Of a DNA stretch of 64,000 nt, positions 48,641-58,126 are shown one piece after another. The stretch's first letter is position 1. The number at the start of each line of letters is the position of its first letter. The DNA comes from Ensifer sp. LC11 (lineage in GTDB: Bacteria > Pseudomonadota > Alphaproteobacteria > Rhizobiales > Rhizobiaceae): contig NZ_MBSO01000007.1 of the NCBI RefSeq assembly GCF_001695835.1, positions 29,541 to 93,540 on the forward strand, in the 5' to 3' direction. The position numbers and the translations under genes were made by a program. The notes under the pieces were generated by a model that saw only the letters and a program-made list of their open reading frames with translations, did not search any database and was not told the DNA's origin.

Positions 48641-49345
48641 TTAGTTTTCGGATTCGGTGGCGATCAGCTTCCAGTTTGGATCCCGCGAGCGGATGTCGCG
48701 CGCAAAGGTCCAGAGATCGTTGACCTCGGCGACCGACTCGGCGTCGCCGTCGATCAGGCCGCCCTGCTTGTCATAGGTGGCGGAAATCAACTGGCTGACG
48801 ATGCGGACCGTGATGTTCTCTTCACTTTCCTTGACCTCGGCGTGGATGATGTCCGCCTTGTCGATACCGACGAATGTGGACTTCACCACCTCACCCTTGC
48901 GCTCGCGATCGGTAATCGCCGCATCGAAGCCGTCATAGACCTCGCGCGACAACAGGTTCTTGAGCGTCTTTCGGTCGCCGTCGGCAAAGGCCATGACGAT
49001 CATCTCGTAGGCCATCTTGGCACCGTTGACGAATTCCTTGGGATCGAAGCTCTGGTCAGCGTCGCTCAGCGCCCGAAGCTGGGTATTCAGCGTCGTGCCG
49101 GCCTTGGCGAAGGCATCGATCGTTTCGTAGCGGTTCGCCTCCTCTTCCACACTCTCGCGTCGAGGCAGCTGCACGACCTTGCCCTTGTCGCCGTTTTCCG
49201 GCCCCTGGCTCATGTCGCGCGGCGAATATGGATCGAATGGCGGCCGCTCACTGCCCGTCCGACGGCCCAAGACGCTGCGCAACTGCAGGAAGATGACCAC
49301 GGCAGCGATCAGGAAAAAAAACGTGATGAAGTCAAAGGAGCCCAT
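48641..49345 (-). CDS. Tim44/TimA-like membrane-anchored protein
   Basis: The 234-residue protein has one N-terminal membrane segment (FDFITFFFLIAAVVIFLQL), a proline-rich linker, and a C-terminal Tim44-like domain (about residues 90-230: FVNGAKMAYEMIVMAFADGDRKTLKNLLS, ITVRIVSQLISATYD, VNDLWTFARDIRSRDPNWKL). Bacterial relatives (TimA) resemble the mitochondrial import motor subunit, but their bacterial role is unclear. GGTGGAA precedes ATG 49345. It ends seven bases before mltA and in the same frame. Confidence 0.87.
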   Translation of the reverse strand: MGSFDFITFFFLIAAVVIFLQLRSVLGRRTGSERPPFDPYSPRDMSQGPENGDKGKVVQLPRRESVEEEANRYETIDAFAKAGTTLNTQLRALSDADQSFDPKEFVNGAKMAYEMIVMAFADGDRKTLKNLLSREVYDGFDAAITDRERKGEVVKSTFVGIDKADIIHAEVKESEENITVRIVSQLISATYDKQGGLIDGDAESVAEVNDLWTFARDIRSRDPNWKLIATESEN

Positions 49346-49474
49346 TTCCACCCTGAACCGCTGTTAGAATTTCTCGTAGCTATTCCATATAGTCCGCAAG
49401 GACAGATCATTCAAATGTCGATGTCACACCCTTGGCAAGGGATGTGGCACCAAGTTTCGTTTCAGGCAGCATCG

Positions 49475-49981
49475 ATGCGTTCACTTCTTATCCCCCTTGT
49501 GGTCCTTGGCCTACCGCTCGCCGAAATCGCCGGCTTCGTCGTCGTCGGCCGAGAGATCGGTCTTTTGATGACGTTGCTTCTGGTGCTTGCAAGCGCTCTT
49601 GTCGGCATTATCCTGCTCCGAGTCCAGGGATTTACCGTCATTCGCCGGATGCAGGATGCCGCCCAGGCTGGACTCGACCCGGGTCGAGAGGTGCTTGGCG
49701 GCGCCTTGCTGTTCTTTGCAGCGATCCTGCTCGTCGTACCGGGCTTCGTCAGCGACGTGTTCGGCCTGCTTCTGTTTGTGCCTTTTGTCCGCGATGCGGT
49801 GGCAGCCTTCCTGCGCAAGCGGCTGACGATCGTCAGCGCTGCATCCGGCGCAAACTGGCAAGCACAAAACGATCCGCGCCATGCGCGCCCTTCGCCACGC
49901 GTGATCGATCTCGACGAGGGAGAATTCTCGCGGACCGACGACGAGGATCCGCCACGGACGGAGGATCGCCATCAGCGGTAG
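49475..49981 (+). CDS. fxsA: FxsA family membrane protein
   Basis: The 168-residue protein has FxsA features: hydrophobic start SLLIPLVVLGLPLAEIAGFVVVG, TLLLVLASALVGIILLRVQG, and LGGALLFFAAILLVVPGFVSDVFGLLLFVPF. A hydrophilic acidic tail follows. E. coli FxsA eases exclusion of phage T7 in F-plasmid strains; its normal role is unknown. Upstream in-frame ATGs (49415, 49442) are possible, but the family usually begins close to this one. It is divergent from the Tim44-like gene. Confidence 0.85.
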   Translation: MRSLLIPLVVLGLPLAEIAGFVVVGREIGLLMTLLLVLASALVGIILLRVQGFTVIRRMQDAAQAGLDPGREVLGGALLFFAAILLVVPGFVSDVFGLLLFVPFVRDAVAAFLRKRLTIVSAASGANWQAQNDPRHARPSPRVIDLDEGEFSRTDDEDPPRTEDRHQR

Positions 49982-50151
49982 TCCGACAGATCGAACGGCG
50001 ACGCTCTATCGCCCAGATTTCAGAGCATATTGCCGGCTTCATGGTTAGGAGCGCAAGCGCGGGTGAGCAGCCGAAAGCGCCCGGGCCGCAGGGTTGTAAG
50101 CCCTAGGCCGAAATGCTAGATGGCCTCACCTAATTATGTCGAGGAACCCTT

Positions 50152-50649
50152 ATGACGACTGATACCGCATCCAACGGCAATGGCAGCGCGCAGCAGAGCC
50201 CGACGCTGAACATCCTCGCCCAATATATCAAGGACCTTTCCTTCGAAAACCCGGGCGCTCCGCGTTCGCTGCAGGCCCGTGACAAGGCGCCGTCGATCAA
50301 TATCAACGTCAACGTCAATGCCAACCCGCTCGCAGAAAACGATTTCGACGTCGTTCTCTCGCTGAACGCCGAGGCAAAGGACGGTGACCGCGTTCTCTTC
50401 AACGTCGAGCTTGCCTATGGCGGCGTCTTCCGCGTTGCCGGTTTCCCGCAGGAGCACATGCTGCCGCTGCTCTTCATCGAGTGCCCGCGCCTGCTGTTCC
50501 CGTTCGCCCGCCAGATCGTTGCCGACGCGACCCGCAATGGCGGCTTCCCGCCGCTGATGATCGACCCGATCGATTTCGCGCAGATGTTCGCACAGCGCAT
50601 GGCCGAAGAGAAGGTTCGCGCCCAGGTCTCGAACGAGACCGCGAACTGA
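50152..50649 (+). CDS. secB: Protein-export chaperone SecB
   Basis: SecB holds preproteins unfolded and delivers them to SecA. The 165-residue protein has the family core [44 protein letters not shown] and [43 protein letters not shown] precedes the ATG. It is monocistronic, 170 bases after fxsA, and ends in a shared terminator. Confidence 0.97.
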   Translation: MTTDTASNGNGSAQQSPTLNILAQYIKDLSFENPGAPRSLQARDKAPSININVNVNANPLAENDFDVVLSLNAEAKDGDRVLFNVELAYGGVFRVAGFPQEHMLPLLFIECPRLLFPFARQIVADATRNGGFPPLMIDPIDFAQMFAQRMAEEKVRAQVSNETAN

Positions 50650-50670
50650 TCCAGGAACAGCATCGCTAAA

Positions 50671-50704
50671 GCAAAAAGCCCGGCCATTGCGCCGGGCTTT
50701 TTTC
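50671..50704. terminator. Bidirectional terminator between secB and dnaQ
   Basis: AAAAAGCCCGGC and GCCGGGCTTTTTT flank a short loop, with an A-run on one side and a T-run on the other, serving secB and the convergent dnaQ operon. Confidence 0.9.
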
Positions 50705-50713
50705 ATGCTTGCT

Positions 50714-51418
50714 TCATTCCTGGGGTTCGTACTTTGCCCAAATTGCCTTCGCGCCGATCTTCGCAATCAGCGCCGCATGGGCGGCAAGATCGGCCTCCGA
50801 TAGCCGGTTCGGCAGGGGCCGCGGGCGCTGGCCGATGGTGATCGGCGCATCGTCGAGCTCAATCGACTGGCCTGTCGACTTGCTGGACACGAGGCCAAGG
50901 GCAGCCTGACGGCCGCCGATCATCTCGATATAGACTTCAGCGAGCAGCTCGGAGTCGAGCAAAGCCCCGTGTTTGGCGCGATGCGAATTGTCGATGCCGT
51001 AACGACGGCAAAGCGCATCGAGCGAGTTTGGGCCCATTGGGTGCTTGCGGCGGGCGAGCGCCAGCGTATCCGTCACCCGATCGCCCGCAACCGGCGGCAG
51101 GCCGATGCGTGCAAATTCGGCGTTAATGAAACCCATATCGAAGGTGGCGTTGTGCGCGACCCAACGGGCGTCGCCGAAGAAATTGAGGATCTCATCGACG
51201 ACGTCGGCAAACGGCGGCTTGTCCTTCAGGAACTCATCGGTGATCCCGTGGATGGCGAGCGCATCCGGATGAACCTTGCGATTGCCGGGATTGATGAAGA
51301 TGTGCAGGGTGCGTCCGGTCGGAAACTGATTTTCGAGTTCGACGCCGCCGATTTCGATCACCCGGTCCTCGCGATTGTCGAGGCCCGTCGTTTCCGTATC
51401 GAAGATGATCTCACGCAT
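50714..51418 (-). CDS. dnaQ: DNA polymerase III epsilon subunit (proofreading exonuclease)
   Basis: DnaQ is the 3'-5' proofreading exonuclease of the replicative polymerase. The 234-residue protein has ExoI (IIFDTETTGLD), ExoII (WVAHNATFDMGFINAEF) and ExoIII (HRAKHGALLDSELLAEVY) with the expected acidic residues and histidine. I start at ATG 51418, overlapping the coaE stop by eight bases. It ends the operon maf-aroE-coaE-dnaQ. Confidence 0.96.
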   Translation of the reverse strand: MREIIFDTETTGLDNREDRVIEIGGVELENQFPTGRTLHIFINPGNRKVHPDALAIHGITDEFLKDKPPFADVVDEILNFFGDARWVAHNATFDMGFINAEFARIGLPPVAGDRVTDTLALARRKHPMGPNSLDALCRRYGIDNSHRAKHGALLDSELLAEVYIEMIGGRQAALGLVSSKSTGQSIELDDAPITIGQRPRPLPNRLSEADLAAHAALIAKIGAKAIWAKYEPQE

Positions 51419-52013
51419 CCGCGTCTCCGTTGCTGGCGACAAGCGTGTCGACGATGGCCTTCACCCGTCCCCGGGTGACGTCGAAACTGTCGCTGGTATC
51501 GATGATGTAGTCGGCGCGTTTGCGCTTTTCGCTGTCGGGAACTTGCCGCGCAAGGATCATTGCGAGTTTTTCCTCTGTCATTCCCGGGCGCTTCATCGCT
51601 CTCTCGTGCTGAAGCTCCGGCGAACACGTCACCACGGCAATGCGATCGATGCGTTTTTCCGCTCCGGTTTCAAACAGCAGCGGGATGTCCAGGACCACAA
51701 AGGGCGCCCCGGCGGCCGCGTGTCTTGCCAGGAACGCCCGTTCCTTCTCGCGTACAAGCGGATGGACGATGGCTTCGAGTTCGCGCAGCCGCTCCGGTGT
51801 CTTCATAAGTTGGCGCGACAGTTCCGCGCGATCGACGTGTCCATCTTTCGTTGCGCCGGGAAAGGCCGCCTCGACCGGCGCAACCGCCTCGCCGCGATAG
51901 AGTTCGTGCACGACCTCATCGGCATCGTTGACCGGGACGCCGAAATCACGAAACATCTGGGCTGCCGTCGACTTGCCCATCGCGATCGATCCTGTGAGCC
52001 CGACGATAATCAT
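51411..52013 (-). CDS. coaE: Dephospho-CoA kinase
   Basis: CoaE phosphorylates dephospho-CoA in the last step of coenzyme A synthesis. The 200-residue protein has the P-loop GLTGSIAMGKSTAAQMF, DADEVVHELY, and VLDIPLLFETG. Its ATG overlaps the aroE stop by one base, so translation should be coupled. Confidence 0.96.
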   Translation of the reverse strand: MIIVGLTGSIAMGKSTAAQMFRDFGVPVNDADEVVHELYRGEAVAPVEAAFPGATKDGHVDRAELSRQLMKTPERLRELEAIVHPLVREKERAFLARHAAAGAPFVVLDIPLLFETGAEKRIDRIAVVTCSPELQHERAMKRPGMTEEKLAMILARQVPDSEKRKRADYIIDTSDSFDVTRGRVKAIVDTLVASNGDADA

Positions 52014-52870
52014 CAGTGTCTGTCCATGTCGTCGATGATGATTTGCCGAAGCGTCGCATCGACGGTCGGCCGACAGCCGAACCAGAGTTCGAAGCCGGGC
52101 ACGGCCTGGTGCAGGAGCATGCCCAAGCCGTCGACGATTGCAAAACCCTGAACCTCTGCCTGAGCGAGGATCGGTGTCTTCAGCGGGACATAGACGATAT
52201 CGGTCACGACCGCGCCGGACGCCATGATGCCGAAATCGATCTCAGGCGCTTCGTTTCCATCCATGCCGAGCGAGGTTGTGTTGATGAAGAGGCCAGCTCC
52301 TACCATGACTTCTTTCAGGGCATCCAACGGATGCGCCTCAACCGTCCGTCCGAAGCGATCGGCAAGGTCCTGCGCGCGTTCGACCGTGCGATTGACGACA
52401 TGGATCGTCTTGATGCCGCGGTCGCGAACGGCCTGGATGATGGCGCGGCTGGCACCGCCAGCGCCGAGGATGACCGCCGTCGACGTCCGATCCCAGCCAG
52501 CCGCCCGTTCGTCGAGATTGGCGACGAAGCCGCGGCCATCGGTGTTTGTGGCGTGAACCGCGCCGTCCTCGAGCCAGAGCGTGTTGGCCGCGCCGAGTTC
52601 TTCGCTCAGTGCATCGGGACGGTCCGCAAGGCGACAGGCCATCTCCTTGTGAGGGATCGTGACATTGCCGCCGATGAAGCCCGATGTTCCGTCCTTAAGA
52701 CTTGCGACAAAGGCCGAGAAATCGCCGGGCCGCACTTCGTGAGCGCGATAGCTGCCGGGCAGGCCAAGCTGCTTCAGCCAATAGCCGTGGATCAGAGGCG
52801 AACGGGAATGCTTGATCGGATAGCCGGTGACGAAGGCGTGGTTAACAAATGTTTCACGTGAATCACGCAT
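52013..52870 (-). CDS. aroE: Shikimate dehydrogenase
   Basis: AroE reduces 3-dehydroshikimate to shikimate in aromatic amino acid synthesis. The 285-residue protein has the substrate-binding [27 protein letters not shown] with the catalytic lysine, [11 protein letters not shown] and the Rossmann loop [11 protein letters not shown]. The start overlaps the maf stop by eight bases, and its first codons contain a parS-like site. Confidence 0.96.
   Translation of the reverse strand: MRDSRETFVNHAFVTGYPIKHSRSPLIHGYWLKQLGLPGSYRAHEVRPGDFSAFVASLKDGTSGFIGGNVTIPHKEMACRLADRPDALSEELGAANTLWLEDGAVHATNTDGRGFVANLDERAAGWDRTSTAVILGAGGASRAIIQAVRDRGIKTIHVVNRTVERAQDLADRFGRTVEAHPLDALKEVMVGAGLFINTTSLGMDGNEAPEIDFGIMASGAVVTDIVYVPLKTPILAQAEVQGFAIVDGLGMLLHQAVPGFELWFGCRPTVDATLRQIIIDDMDRH
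52850..52865. other. parS: parS-like ParB-binding site in the maf-aroE junction
   Basis: TGTTTCACGTGAATCA is one mismatch from the parS consensus TGTTTCACGTGAAACA. It lies within the first codons of aroE and covers the maf stop codon, about 1.7 kb left of the proposed oriC. Confidence 0.75.
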
Positions 52871-53465
52871 CGATCATTCCCAGTTCCCGGAGTTTGGCGA
52901 GCAGCGGCAGCATCGGCAGACCGAGGATGGTGAAGTAGTCGCCCTCGATGTTGTCGAACAGCTGGATGCCCTCGCCTTCAAGCTGATAGGCACCGACGCT
53001 CGACAGCGCCTTTTCGCCGACGCTCTGCAGATGACGTTCTACGAATGCGGCGGTGAGCGGTCGCACCGTCATATGTGCAGACGAGACATGCCGCCAGATG
53101 ACCGCCTCACCCTGGACGAGCACGATCGCACTGTTCAAGCGATGGGTCTTGCCCGAAAGCGAGAGCAGATGTTCGGTTGCCTCCGCCATGTTTTTCGGCT
53201 TGTGATAGACCCGAGATCCCAACGACATCGTTTGGTCCGAGCCGATGACCAGCGCCCTGCCAAAATGACGGGCGACATCCCTTGCCTTCGCTTCTGCCAG
53301 TTCAAGCGCGACGGTTTCGGGCGCAGCACCCGCATCCTCGAGTGGCTTTTCCAGTGCGCGCTCGTCAATCCGGGCGGCCTTCGCTTCAAAGACGAGACCG
53401 GCATTTGCCAGAAGCGCCCGGCGAAACGGGCTGGCCGAAGCCAGGACGAGCGAGGGTGTCATCAT
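52863..53465 (-). CDS. maf: Maf-family nucleotide pyrophosphatase
   Basis: The 200-residue protein has the Maf signatures [19 protein letters not shown], the catalytic [11 protein letters not shown] and [17 protein letters not shown], plus [26 protein letters not shown]. Maf enzymes hydrolyse non-canonical or modified nucleoside triphosphates and were first noted as affecting septation. It is near the start of the operon that runs from ppsR or maf through aroE and coaE to dnaQ. Confidence 0.94.
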   Translation of the reverse strand: MMTPSLVLASASPFRRALLANAGLVFEAKAARIDERALEKPLEDAGAAPETVALELAEAKARDVARHFGRALVIGSDQTMSLGSRVYHKPKNMAEATEHLLSLSGKTHRLNSAIVLVQGEAVIWRHVSSAHMTVRPLTAAFVERHLQSVGEKALSSVGAYQLEGEGIQLFDNIEGDYFTILGLPMLPLLAKLRELGMIDA

Positions 53466-53493
53466 TCAGGTTCCCGAATTGTTCGATTCCGCT

Positions 53494-54315
53494 CTAGCGC
53501 AGACGCGGACGCAGGGCAACGATTGCCGCCGCGGTTTCCTCGATCGAACGGCGGGTGACATCGATGACCGGCCAATTGTTGCGGGCGCAGAGCGCGCGCG
53601 CATATTTCAGCTCTTCGGTGATCGCCGCCCGGTCGGTGTATTGGTCCCCTTGATAGCCATGGGTGGTTCCGAGCACGCGGTGCTGGCGCACCTGTGAGAT
53701 GCGGTCGGCCGTCGCAATCAGCCCGACCACGAGCGGCTTCGTCGCCTCCATCAACCGCTCTGGAAGCGGCGCCCCTGGTACGATCGGAATATTGGCCGTC
53801 TTGATGCCGCGATTGGCGAGATAGATGCTGGTCGGCGTCTTCGACGTCCGGCTGATACCGACAAGGACCACATCGGCCTCGTCGAAATCAACCGGCAACT
53901 GACCGTCATCGTGATCCATCGTGAAATTGAGCGCGTCGATACGAGCAAAATACTCCGCATCCATCACATGCTGTGCACCGGAGCGCCGCCGCGACGGTGA
54001 GCCCAGATAGGACTGGAAAAGATCGATGATCGGATCGAGCACCGAGACGCAAGGCACACCCATCTCGCGGCAGCGCCGATCGATCACATCGGCGAGTTCC
54101 CGATCGACGATCGTGTAGAGCACGATGCCGGGCGCACCATCGATCGCATCCAGAACCTGCAGCAGCTGTTTGCGGTTGCGGATCAGCGGGTAGACATGTT
54201 CCAGCGCATGGGAGCTCTGAAATTGCGCCGCCGCGGCACGGCCCGCGGCGATCAGAGTCTCGCCGGTTGAGTCCGAAATCAGGTGAAGGTGGAAGTAGTT
54301 TTTCTTGTTCTCCAC
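53494..54315 (-). CDS. ppsR: Pyruvate,phosphate dikinase / PEP synthase regulatory protein (DUF299)
   Basis: The 273-residue bifunctional kinase/pyrophosphorylase family controls pyruvate phosphate dikinase or PEP synthase by ADP-dependent phosphorylation. Motifs: [21 protein letters not shown] at the N-terminus, the P-loop-like [21 protein letters not shown], and C-terminal [17 protein letters not shown]. It borders the proposed oriC on the left and is transcribed away from it, the same arrangement as at the Caulobacter origin. Confidence 0.92.
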   Translation of the reverse strand: MENKKNYFHLHLISDSTGETLIAAGRAAAAQFQSSHALEHVYPLIRNRKQLLQVLDAIDGAPGIVLYTIVDRELADVIDRRCREMGVPCVSVLDPIIDLFQSYLGSPSRRRSGAQHVMDAEYFARIDALNFTMDHDDGQLPVDFDEADVVLVGISRTSKTPTSIYLANRGIKTANIPIVPGAPLPERLMEATKPLVVGLIATADRISQVRQHRVLGTTHGYQGDQYTDRAAITEELKYARALCARNNWPVIDVTRRSIEETAAAIVALRPRLR

Positions 54316-54722
54316 GCAATTCTCCTGCTGCTGTTGATAAGCCGGGATGAAAGACAGCTAACGACGCGGCCTGGGTCCAGGCAAGTGGAAAACAGCCGAC
54401 TTATTCACAATTGGCGCGGTCGCGGAAACTGCGCCGCGGCAAATGTGGAAAAGACTCGCGGCGGAGACAAAGTGTCACGCGTATCAACCGGTTGTCCACA
54501 AGCGCCCAGAAAACGAGGCTACAACTAATCGACTGAATCAAAATACTTTTCTGTTGCGATCCGCAGTGTCTTTCCACCGAGCCCGATTGCTCTCCCGCCG
54601 GGCCGTGACCAGATCTCCGATCGTGGACAAGTCAGTGGGTTGTTTTAATCCTTGATACCCACCGACTCTAAGAAATAGAAACCTTCTAAATATCTTTGAT
54701 TTTAAATTGGGAGAGATGATCC
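54316..54722. other. oriC: Proposed chromosomal origin of replication (oriC)
   Basis: This 407-base gene-free gap lies between ppsR and hemE, the position of the origin in Caulobacter and other Alphaproteobacteria. DnaA-box-like sites are TTATTCACA (54401-54409), TTGTCCACA (54492-54500), and on the other strand TTATCAACA (54332-54340) and TTTTCCACA (54444-54452), with weaker ones near 54385 and 54622. Three GANTC sites lie at 54453, 54535 and 54664. The last 60 bases before hemE are AT-rich and could be the unwinding element. Flanking genes point outward. Confidence 0.85.
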
Positions 54723-55754
54723 GTGACCGAAACGCGCAGAACGGTTCTGGAGGTTTTGGCAGGGAAGACGGTAACGCCCCCTCCGATCTGGCTCATGCGC
54801 CAGGCAGGCCGGTATCTGCCCGAGTATCGGGCGACACGCGCCACGGCGGGAAGTTTTCTCGATCTCTGCTATACGCCGGATCTCGCGGTCGAGGTGACAC
54901 TGCAGCCGATCCGTCGCTACGCTTTCGATGCGGCCATTCTCTTTTCCGATATCCTGGTCATTCCCGATGCCTTGAAACGAAACGTTCGATTCGAAGAGGG
55001 ACATGGGCCACGAATGGATCCGATCGATGTCGACGGTATCCGCGACCTGAAGCCGGATGGCGTCGCTGAACACCTCCAGCCTGTCTTTGAGACGGTTTCG
55101 CGGTTGCGCGCTGAACTTCCTGCCACAACGACCCTGCTTGGCTTCTGTGGCGCTCCCTGGACGGTTGCGACCTATATGATCGCCGGACACGGGACGCCCG
55201 ACCAGGCGCCGGCGCGCCTCTTCGCCTACAGAAACCCTGAGGCTTTCGATCACCTGCTTTCCTTGCTCGCGGACATATCTGCCGATTACCTCGTCCGGCA
55301 GATCGATGCGGGGGCCGATGCGGTGCAGATCTTCGATTCCTGGGCGGGTGTTCTCGGCGAGGCGGAATTTGCCCGCTACGCTGTCAAACCGGTGCAGCGG
55401 ATTATCACTTCCGTCAGGGCACAAAGGTCCAATGCCAAGATCATCGCCTTTGCCAAGGGCGCCGGACAGCTGTTGAAGGGTTATCGCCAGTCGACCGGCG
55501 CCGATGCCATTGGTCTCGACTGGACCGTGCCGCTTTCCTTTGCCAGGGAACTGCAGCAAGAGGGGCCGGTGCAGGGCAATCTGGATCCGATGCGGGTCGT
55601 GGCCGGCGGGACAGCGCTCGAGGACGGCATCGACCGTATTCTCGACGTGCTTGGTCATGGCCCGCTGATTTTCAATCTCGGGCACGGTATTACGCCCCAG
55701 GCCGATCCGGAGCATGTTGCTGCGTTGGTCGCCCGGGTTCGCGGAGCGCAGTGA
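54723..55754 (+). CDS. hemE: Uroporphyrinogen decarboxylase
   Basis: HemE decarboxylates uroporphyrinogen III to coproporphyrinogen III. The 343-residue protein has [35 protein letters not shown] with the essential aspartate, [25 protein letters not shown] and [16 protein letters not shown]. The start is GTG at 54723, after GGGAGAG; no ATG upstream fits. It borders oriC on the right and overlaps hemJ. Confidence 0.96.
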   Translation: MTETRRTVLEVLAGKTVTPPPIWLMRQAGRYLPEYRATRATAGSFLDLCYTPDLAVEVTLQPIRRYAFDAAILFSDILVIPDALKRNVRFEEGHGPRMDPIDVDGIRDLKPDGVAEHLQPVFETVSRLRAELPATTTLLGFCGAPWTVATYMIAGHGTPDQAPARLFAYRNPEAFDHLLSLLADISADYLVRQIDAGADAVQIFDSWAGVLGEAEFARYAVKPVQRIITSVRAQRSNAKIIAFAKGAGQLLKGYRQSTGADAIGLDWTVPLSFARELQQEGPVQGNLDPMRVVAGGTALEDGIDRILDVLGHGPLIFNLGHGITPQADPEHVAALVARVRGAQ

Positions 55755-56293
55755 TGGCGGAGAAGCAGACCGACAAGGCACCCGGCAACAGGGCGCGCCT
55801 GAGGGCGGCGATCGCGATCGGCGGTTTCGTGGCGTTGCTCGTCGGTCTCTTCGCCTGGCAGCCAGACGATCTCTATCTCTGGATCAAGGCGCTCCACGTC
55901 ATCGCCGTGATGTCGTGGATGGCGGCCCTGCTCTACATGCCCAGGCTTTTCATCTATCACACCGACGCCGAGCCGGGCTCCGCCCAGTCGGAAACCTTCA
56001 AGATGATGGAGCTCCGGCTGCTGAAGGTCATCATGAACCCGGCGATGATGATCTCTTGGGTTCTCGGGCTCTACCTTGCCTGGAGCGTCTACGGTTTCCA
56101 GGGGGGCTGGCTGCACGCCAAGCTGTTGTTCGTGGTTCTGCTGACGCTTGTTCACATGCGCTTCAGCCGCGCCGTACGCGCCTTCCAGCGCGACGAGAAC
56201 AGGCACGATGCGCGCTACTGGCGGCTGCTGAACGAGGCCCCTACCCTTCTGATGATACTGATCGTCATCATGGTTGTGGTGAAGCCGTTCTGA
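55754..56293 (+). CDS. hemJ: Protoporphyrinogen IX oxidase HemJ
   Basis: The 179-residue membrane protein has four to five hydrophobic segments and the conserved histidines of HemJ: YLWIKALHVIAVMSWMAALLYMPRLFIYH and LHAKLLFVVLLTLVHMRF. It oxidises protoporphyrinogen IX in the penultimate step of heme synthesis. It follows hemE with overlapping stop/start (GTGATG), and either the GTG at 55751 or ATG at 55754 may be used. Confidence 0.92.
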   Translation: MAEKQTDKAPGNRARLRAAIAIGGFVALLVGLFAWQPDDLYLWIKALHVIAVMSWMAALLYMPRLFIYHTDAEPGSAQSETFKMMELRLLKVIMNPAMMISWVLGLYLAWSVYGFQGGWLHAKLLFVVLLTLVHMRFSRAVRAFQRDENRHDARYWRLLNEAPTLLMILIVIMVVVKPF

Positions 56294-56350
56294 ATTTAAT
56301 CGATTTGCCGTTTGCAATAGTCGTTTCTAATTTGCGAGAGCCCCTTGCGG

Positions 56351-56366
56351 GGTTTCACGTGAATCG
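56351..56366. other. parS: parS-like ParB-binding site between hemJ and rho (weak)
   Basis: GGTTTCACGTGAATCG is three mismatches from the consensus, with CACGTG intact. A small hairpin CCCC-TTGC-GGGG (56341-56352) directly precedes and overlaps it and could end hemJ transcription. Confidence 0.5.
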
Positions 56367-56410
56367 CTATTTTCACCCATCTCCTCTTCATGGCTTGTGA
56401 CAAAGACAAG

Positions 56411-56485
56411 AGCCTGCCCCCCCAGCCGCAGCTCCCTGACGAATACTCGCCATCTCTCCATTCCCCATACCGAACATGGATCCTT
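56411..56485 (+). promoter_or_regulatory. C-rich, G-poor rho leader, possible rut site
   Basis: The leader just before rho is strikingly rich in C with few G (for example CCATCTCTCCATTCCCCATA), unlike most of the window. Such unstructured C-rich RNA is what Rho binds. Autoregulation of rho through its own leader is known in E. coli; applying it here is inference. Confidence 0.35.
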
Positions 56486-56486
56486 C

Positions 56487-57752
56487 ATGGCTGAAATGAA
56501 GCTACAAGAACTCAAGAACAAGACGCCGACCGATCTGCTCGCCTTTGCCGAGGAGCTCGAGGTCGAAAACGCCAGCACGATGCGCAAGCAGGAGCTGATG
56601 TTTGCTATCCTCAAGATGCTCGCAGCCCAGGATATCGAGATCATCGGTGAAGGCGTCGTTGAAGTGTTGCAGGATGGCTTCGGCTTTCTCCGCTCGGCGA
56701 ATGCAAACTACCTTCCCGGCCCTGATGACATCTACATCTCGCCTTCCCAGATTCGCCGCTTCTCGCTGAAGACGGGCGACACGGTCGAGGGCCCGATCCG
56801 CGGACCGAAGGAAGGCGAACGCTACTTCGCTCTGCTTAAAGTCAACACCATCAATTTCGACGATCCGGAAAAGATCCGTCACAAGGTCCATTTCGACAAC
56901 CTGACGCCGCTCTATCCGAACGAGCGCTTCAAGATGGAACTCGAGATTCCGACGTCGAAGGATCTCTCCGCCCGCGTCATCGATCTGGTGGCTCCTCTCG
57001 GCAAGGGCCAGCGCGGCCTGATCGTCGCGCCGCCGCGCACCGGTAAGACGGTGCTGCTGCAGAACATTGCGCACTCGATCACCGCCAACCATCCGGAATG
57101 TTACCTGATCGTTCTGTTGATCGACGAGCGTCCGGAAGAAGTGACGGACATGCAGCGCTCGGTGAAGGGCGAAGTCGTTTCCTCGACCTTTGACGAACCG
57201 GCAACGCGTCACGTGCAGGTCGCCGAGATGGTCATCGAGAAGGCCAAGCGCCTCGTCGAGCACGGCCGTGACGTTGTCATCCTGCTCGATTCGATCACGC
57301 GCCTCGGCCGCGCCTACAACACTGTTGTTCCGTCATCGGGCAAGGTCTTGACCGGTGGTGTCGACGCCAACGCGCTGCAGCGCCCGAAGCGCTTCTTCGG
57401 CGCTGCGCGTAACATCGAAGAAGGCGGTTCGCTGACGATCATCGCCACGGCGCTGATCGACACCGGCAGCCGCATGGATGAAGTCATCTTCGAAGAATTC
57501 AAGGGTACCGGCAACTCGGAAATCGTCCTGGACCGCAAGGTTGCCGACAAGCGCATCTTCCCGGCGATGGACATTCTCAAGTCCGGCACCCGCAAGGAAG
57601 ACCTGCTCGTGCCGCGTCAGGATCTGCAGAAGATCTTCGTGCTGCGCCGCATTCTGGCGCCAATGGGCACCACCGATGCGATCGAGTTCCTGATCGACAA
57701 GCTCAAGCAGACGAAGAACAACGGCGACTTCTTCGACTCGATGAACACCTGA
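56487..57752 (+). CDS. rho: Transcription termination factor Rho
   Basis: The 421-residue RNA helicase has an N-terminal RNA-binding domain ([19 protein letters not shown], then the cold-shock fold with [22 protein letters not shown]). The ATPase follows, with P-loop [44 protein letters not shown] and the secondary RNA-binding Q/R loops. I start at ATG 56487 ([12 protein letters not shown]), which gives the usual length; an in-frame start 90 bases upstream falls in the C-rich leader. Confidence 0.98.
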   Translation: MAEMKLQELKNKTPTDLLAFAEELEVENASTMRKQELMFAILKMLAAQDIEIIGEGVVEVLQDGFGFLRSANANYLPGPDDIYISPSQIRRFSLKTGDTVEGPIRGPKEGERYFALLKVNTINFDDPEKIRHKVHFDNLTPLYPNERFKMELEIPTSKDLSARVIDLVAPLGKGQRGLIVAPPRTGKTVLLQNIAHSITANHPECYLIVLLIDERPEEVTDMQRSVKGEVVSSTFDEPATRHVQVAEMVIEKAKRLVEHGRDVVILLDSITRLGRAYNTVVPSSGKVLTGGVDANALQRPKRFFGAARNIEEGGSLTIIATALIDTGSRMDEVIFEEFKGTGNSEIVLDRKVADKRIFPAMDILKSGTRKEDLLVPRQDLQKIFVLRRILAPMGTTDAIEFLIDKLKQTKNNGDFFDSMNT

Positions 57753-57777
57753 GCTGGATTCAGATAAGCCTACACGA

Positions 57778-57812
57778 AGGACCGGCCGGCTCTTGTCGGC
57801 CGGTTTCTTTTC
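57778..57812 (+). terminator. Rho-independent terminator of rho
   Basis: ACCGGCCG and CGGCCGGT form a strong stem around a short loop, followed by TTTCTTTT. The gap from here to mnmE (57813-58126) has no gene; it holds a parS-like site. Confidence 0.85.
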
Positions 57813-57904
57813 GAGCCGCTATTCTTAGCCGGATTCAAAACAAAATTGAATCGGTCTTGTAACGATCCGGACCGTCGCAATGGGTGCGATATCGGCGTTT
57901 CCCG

Positions 57905-57920
57905 TGATTCACGTGAAACA
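57905..57920. other. parS: parS-like ParB-binding site between rho and mnmE
   Basis: TGATTCACGTGAAACA differs from the consensus at a single base. Confidence 0.75.
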
Positions 57921-58126
57921 GAGGCAGGTGTTAAGCAGGCTAAAGCCGGAGCTTGATCTTTCGGCACTGTTTCGGCATAAGCACACCGGCCGTTCTAGAT
58001 GCTGTTGTCGCCCCGCGTGAGCTTTCTCCGCAGAGTCGACACGCTCTGGTCCTGAACTTCGACGATCTCCAGGTATTTTGACGGCGCGGGCCGCTCCGGT
58101 TCCCCGCGGTCTCCTCAGGTGAACCA

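Noticed and set aside
57205..57220. CACGTG inside rho as a parS site
   Set aside because: Only the central hexamer matches; the flanks do not resemble parS.
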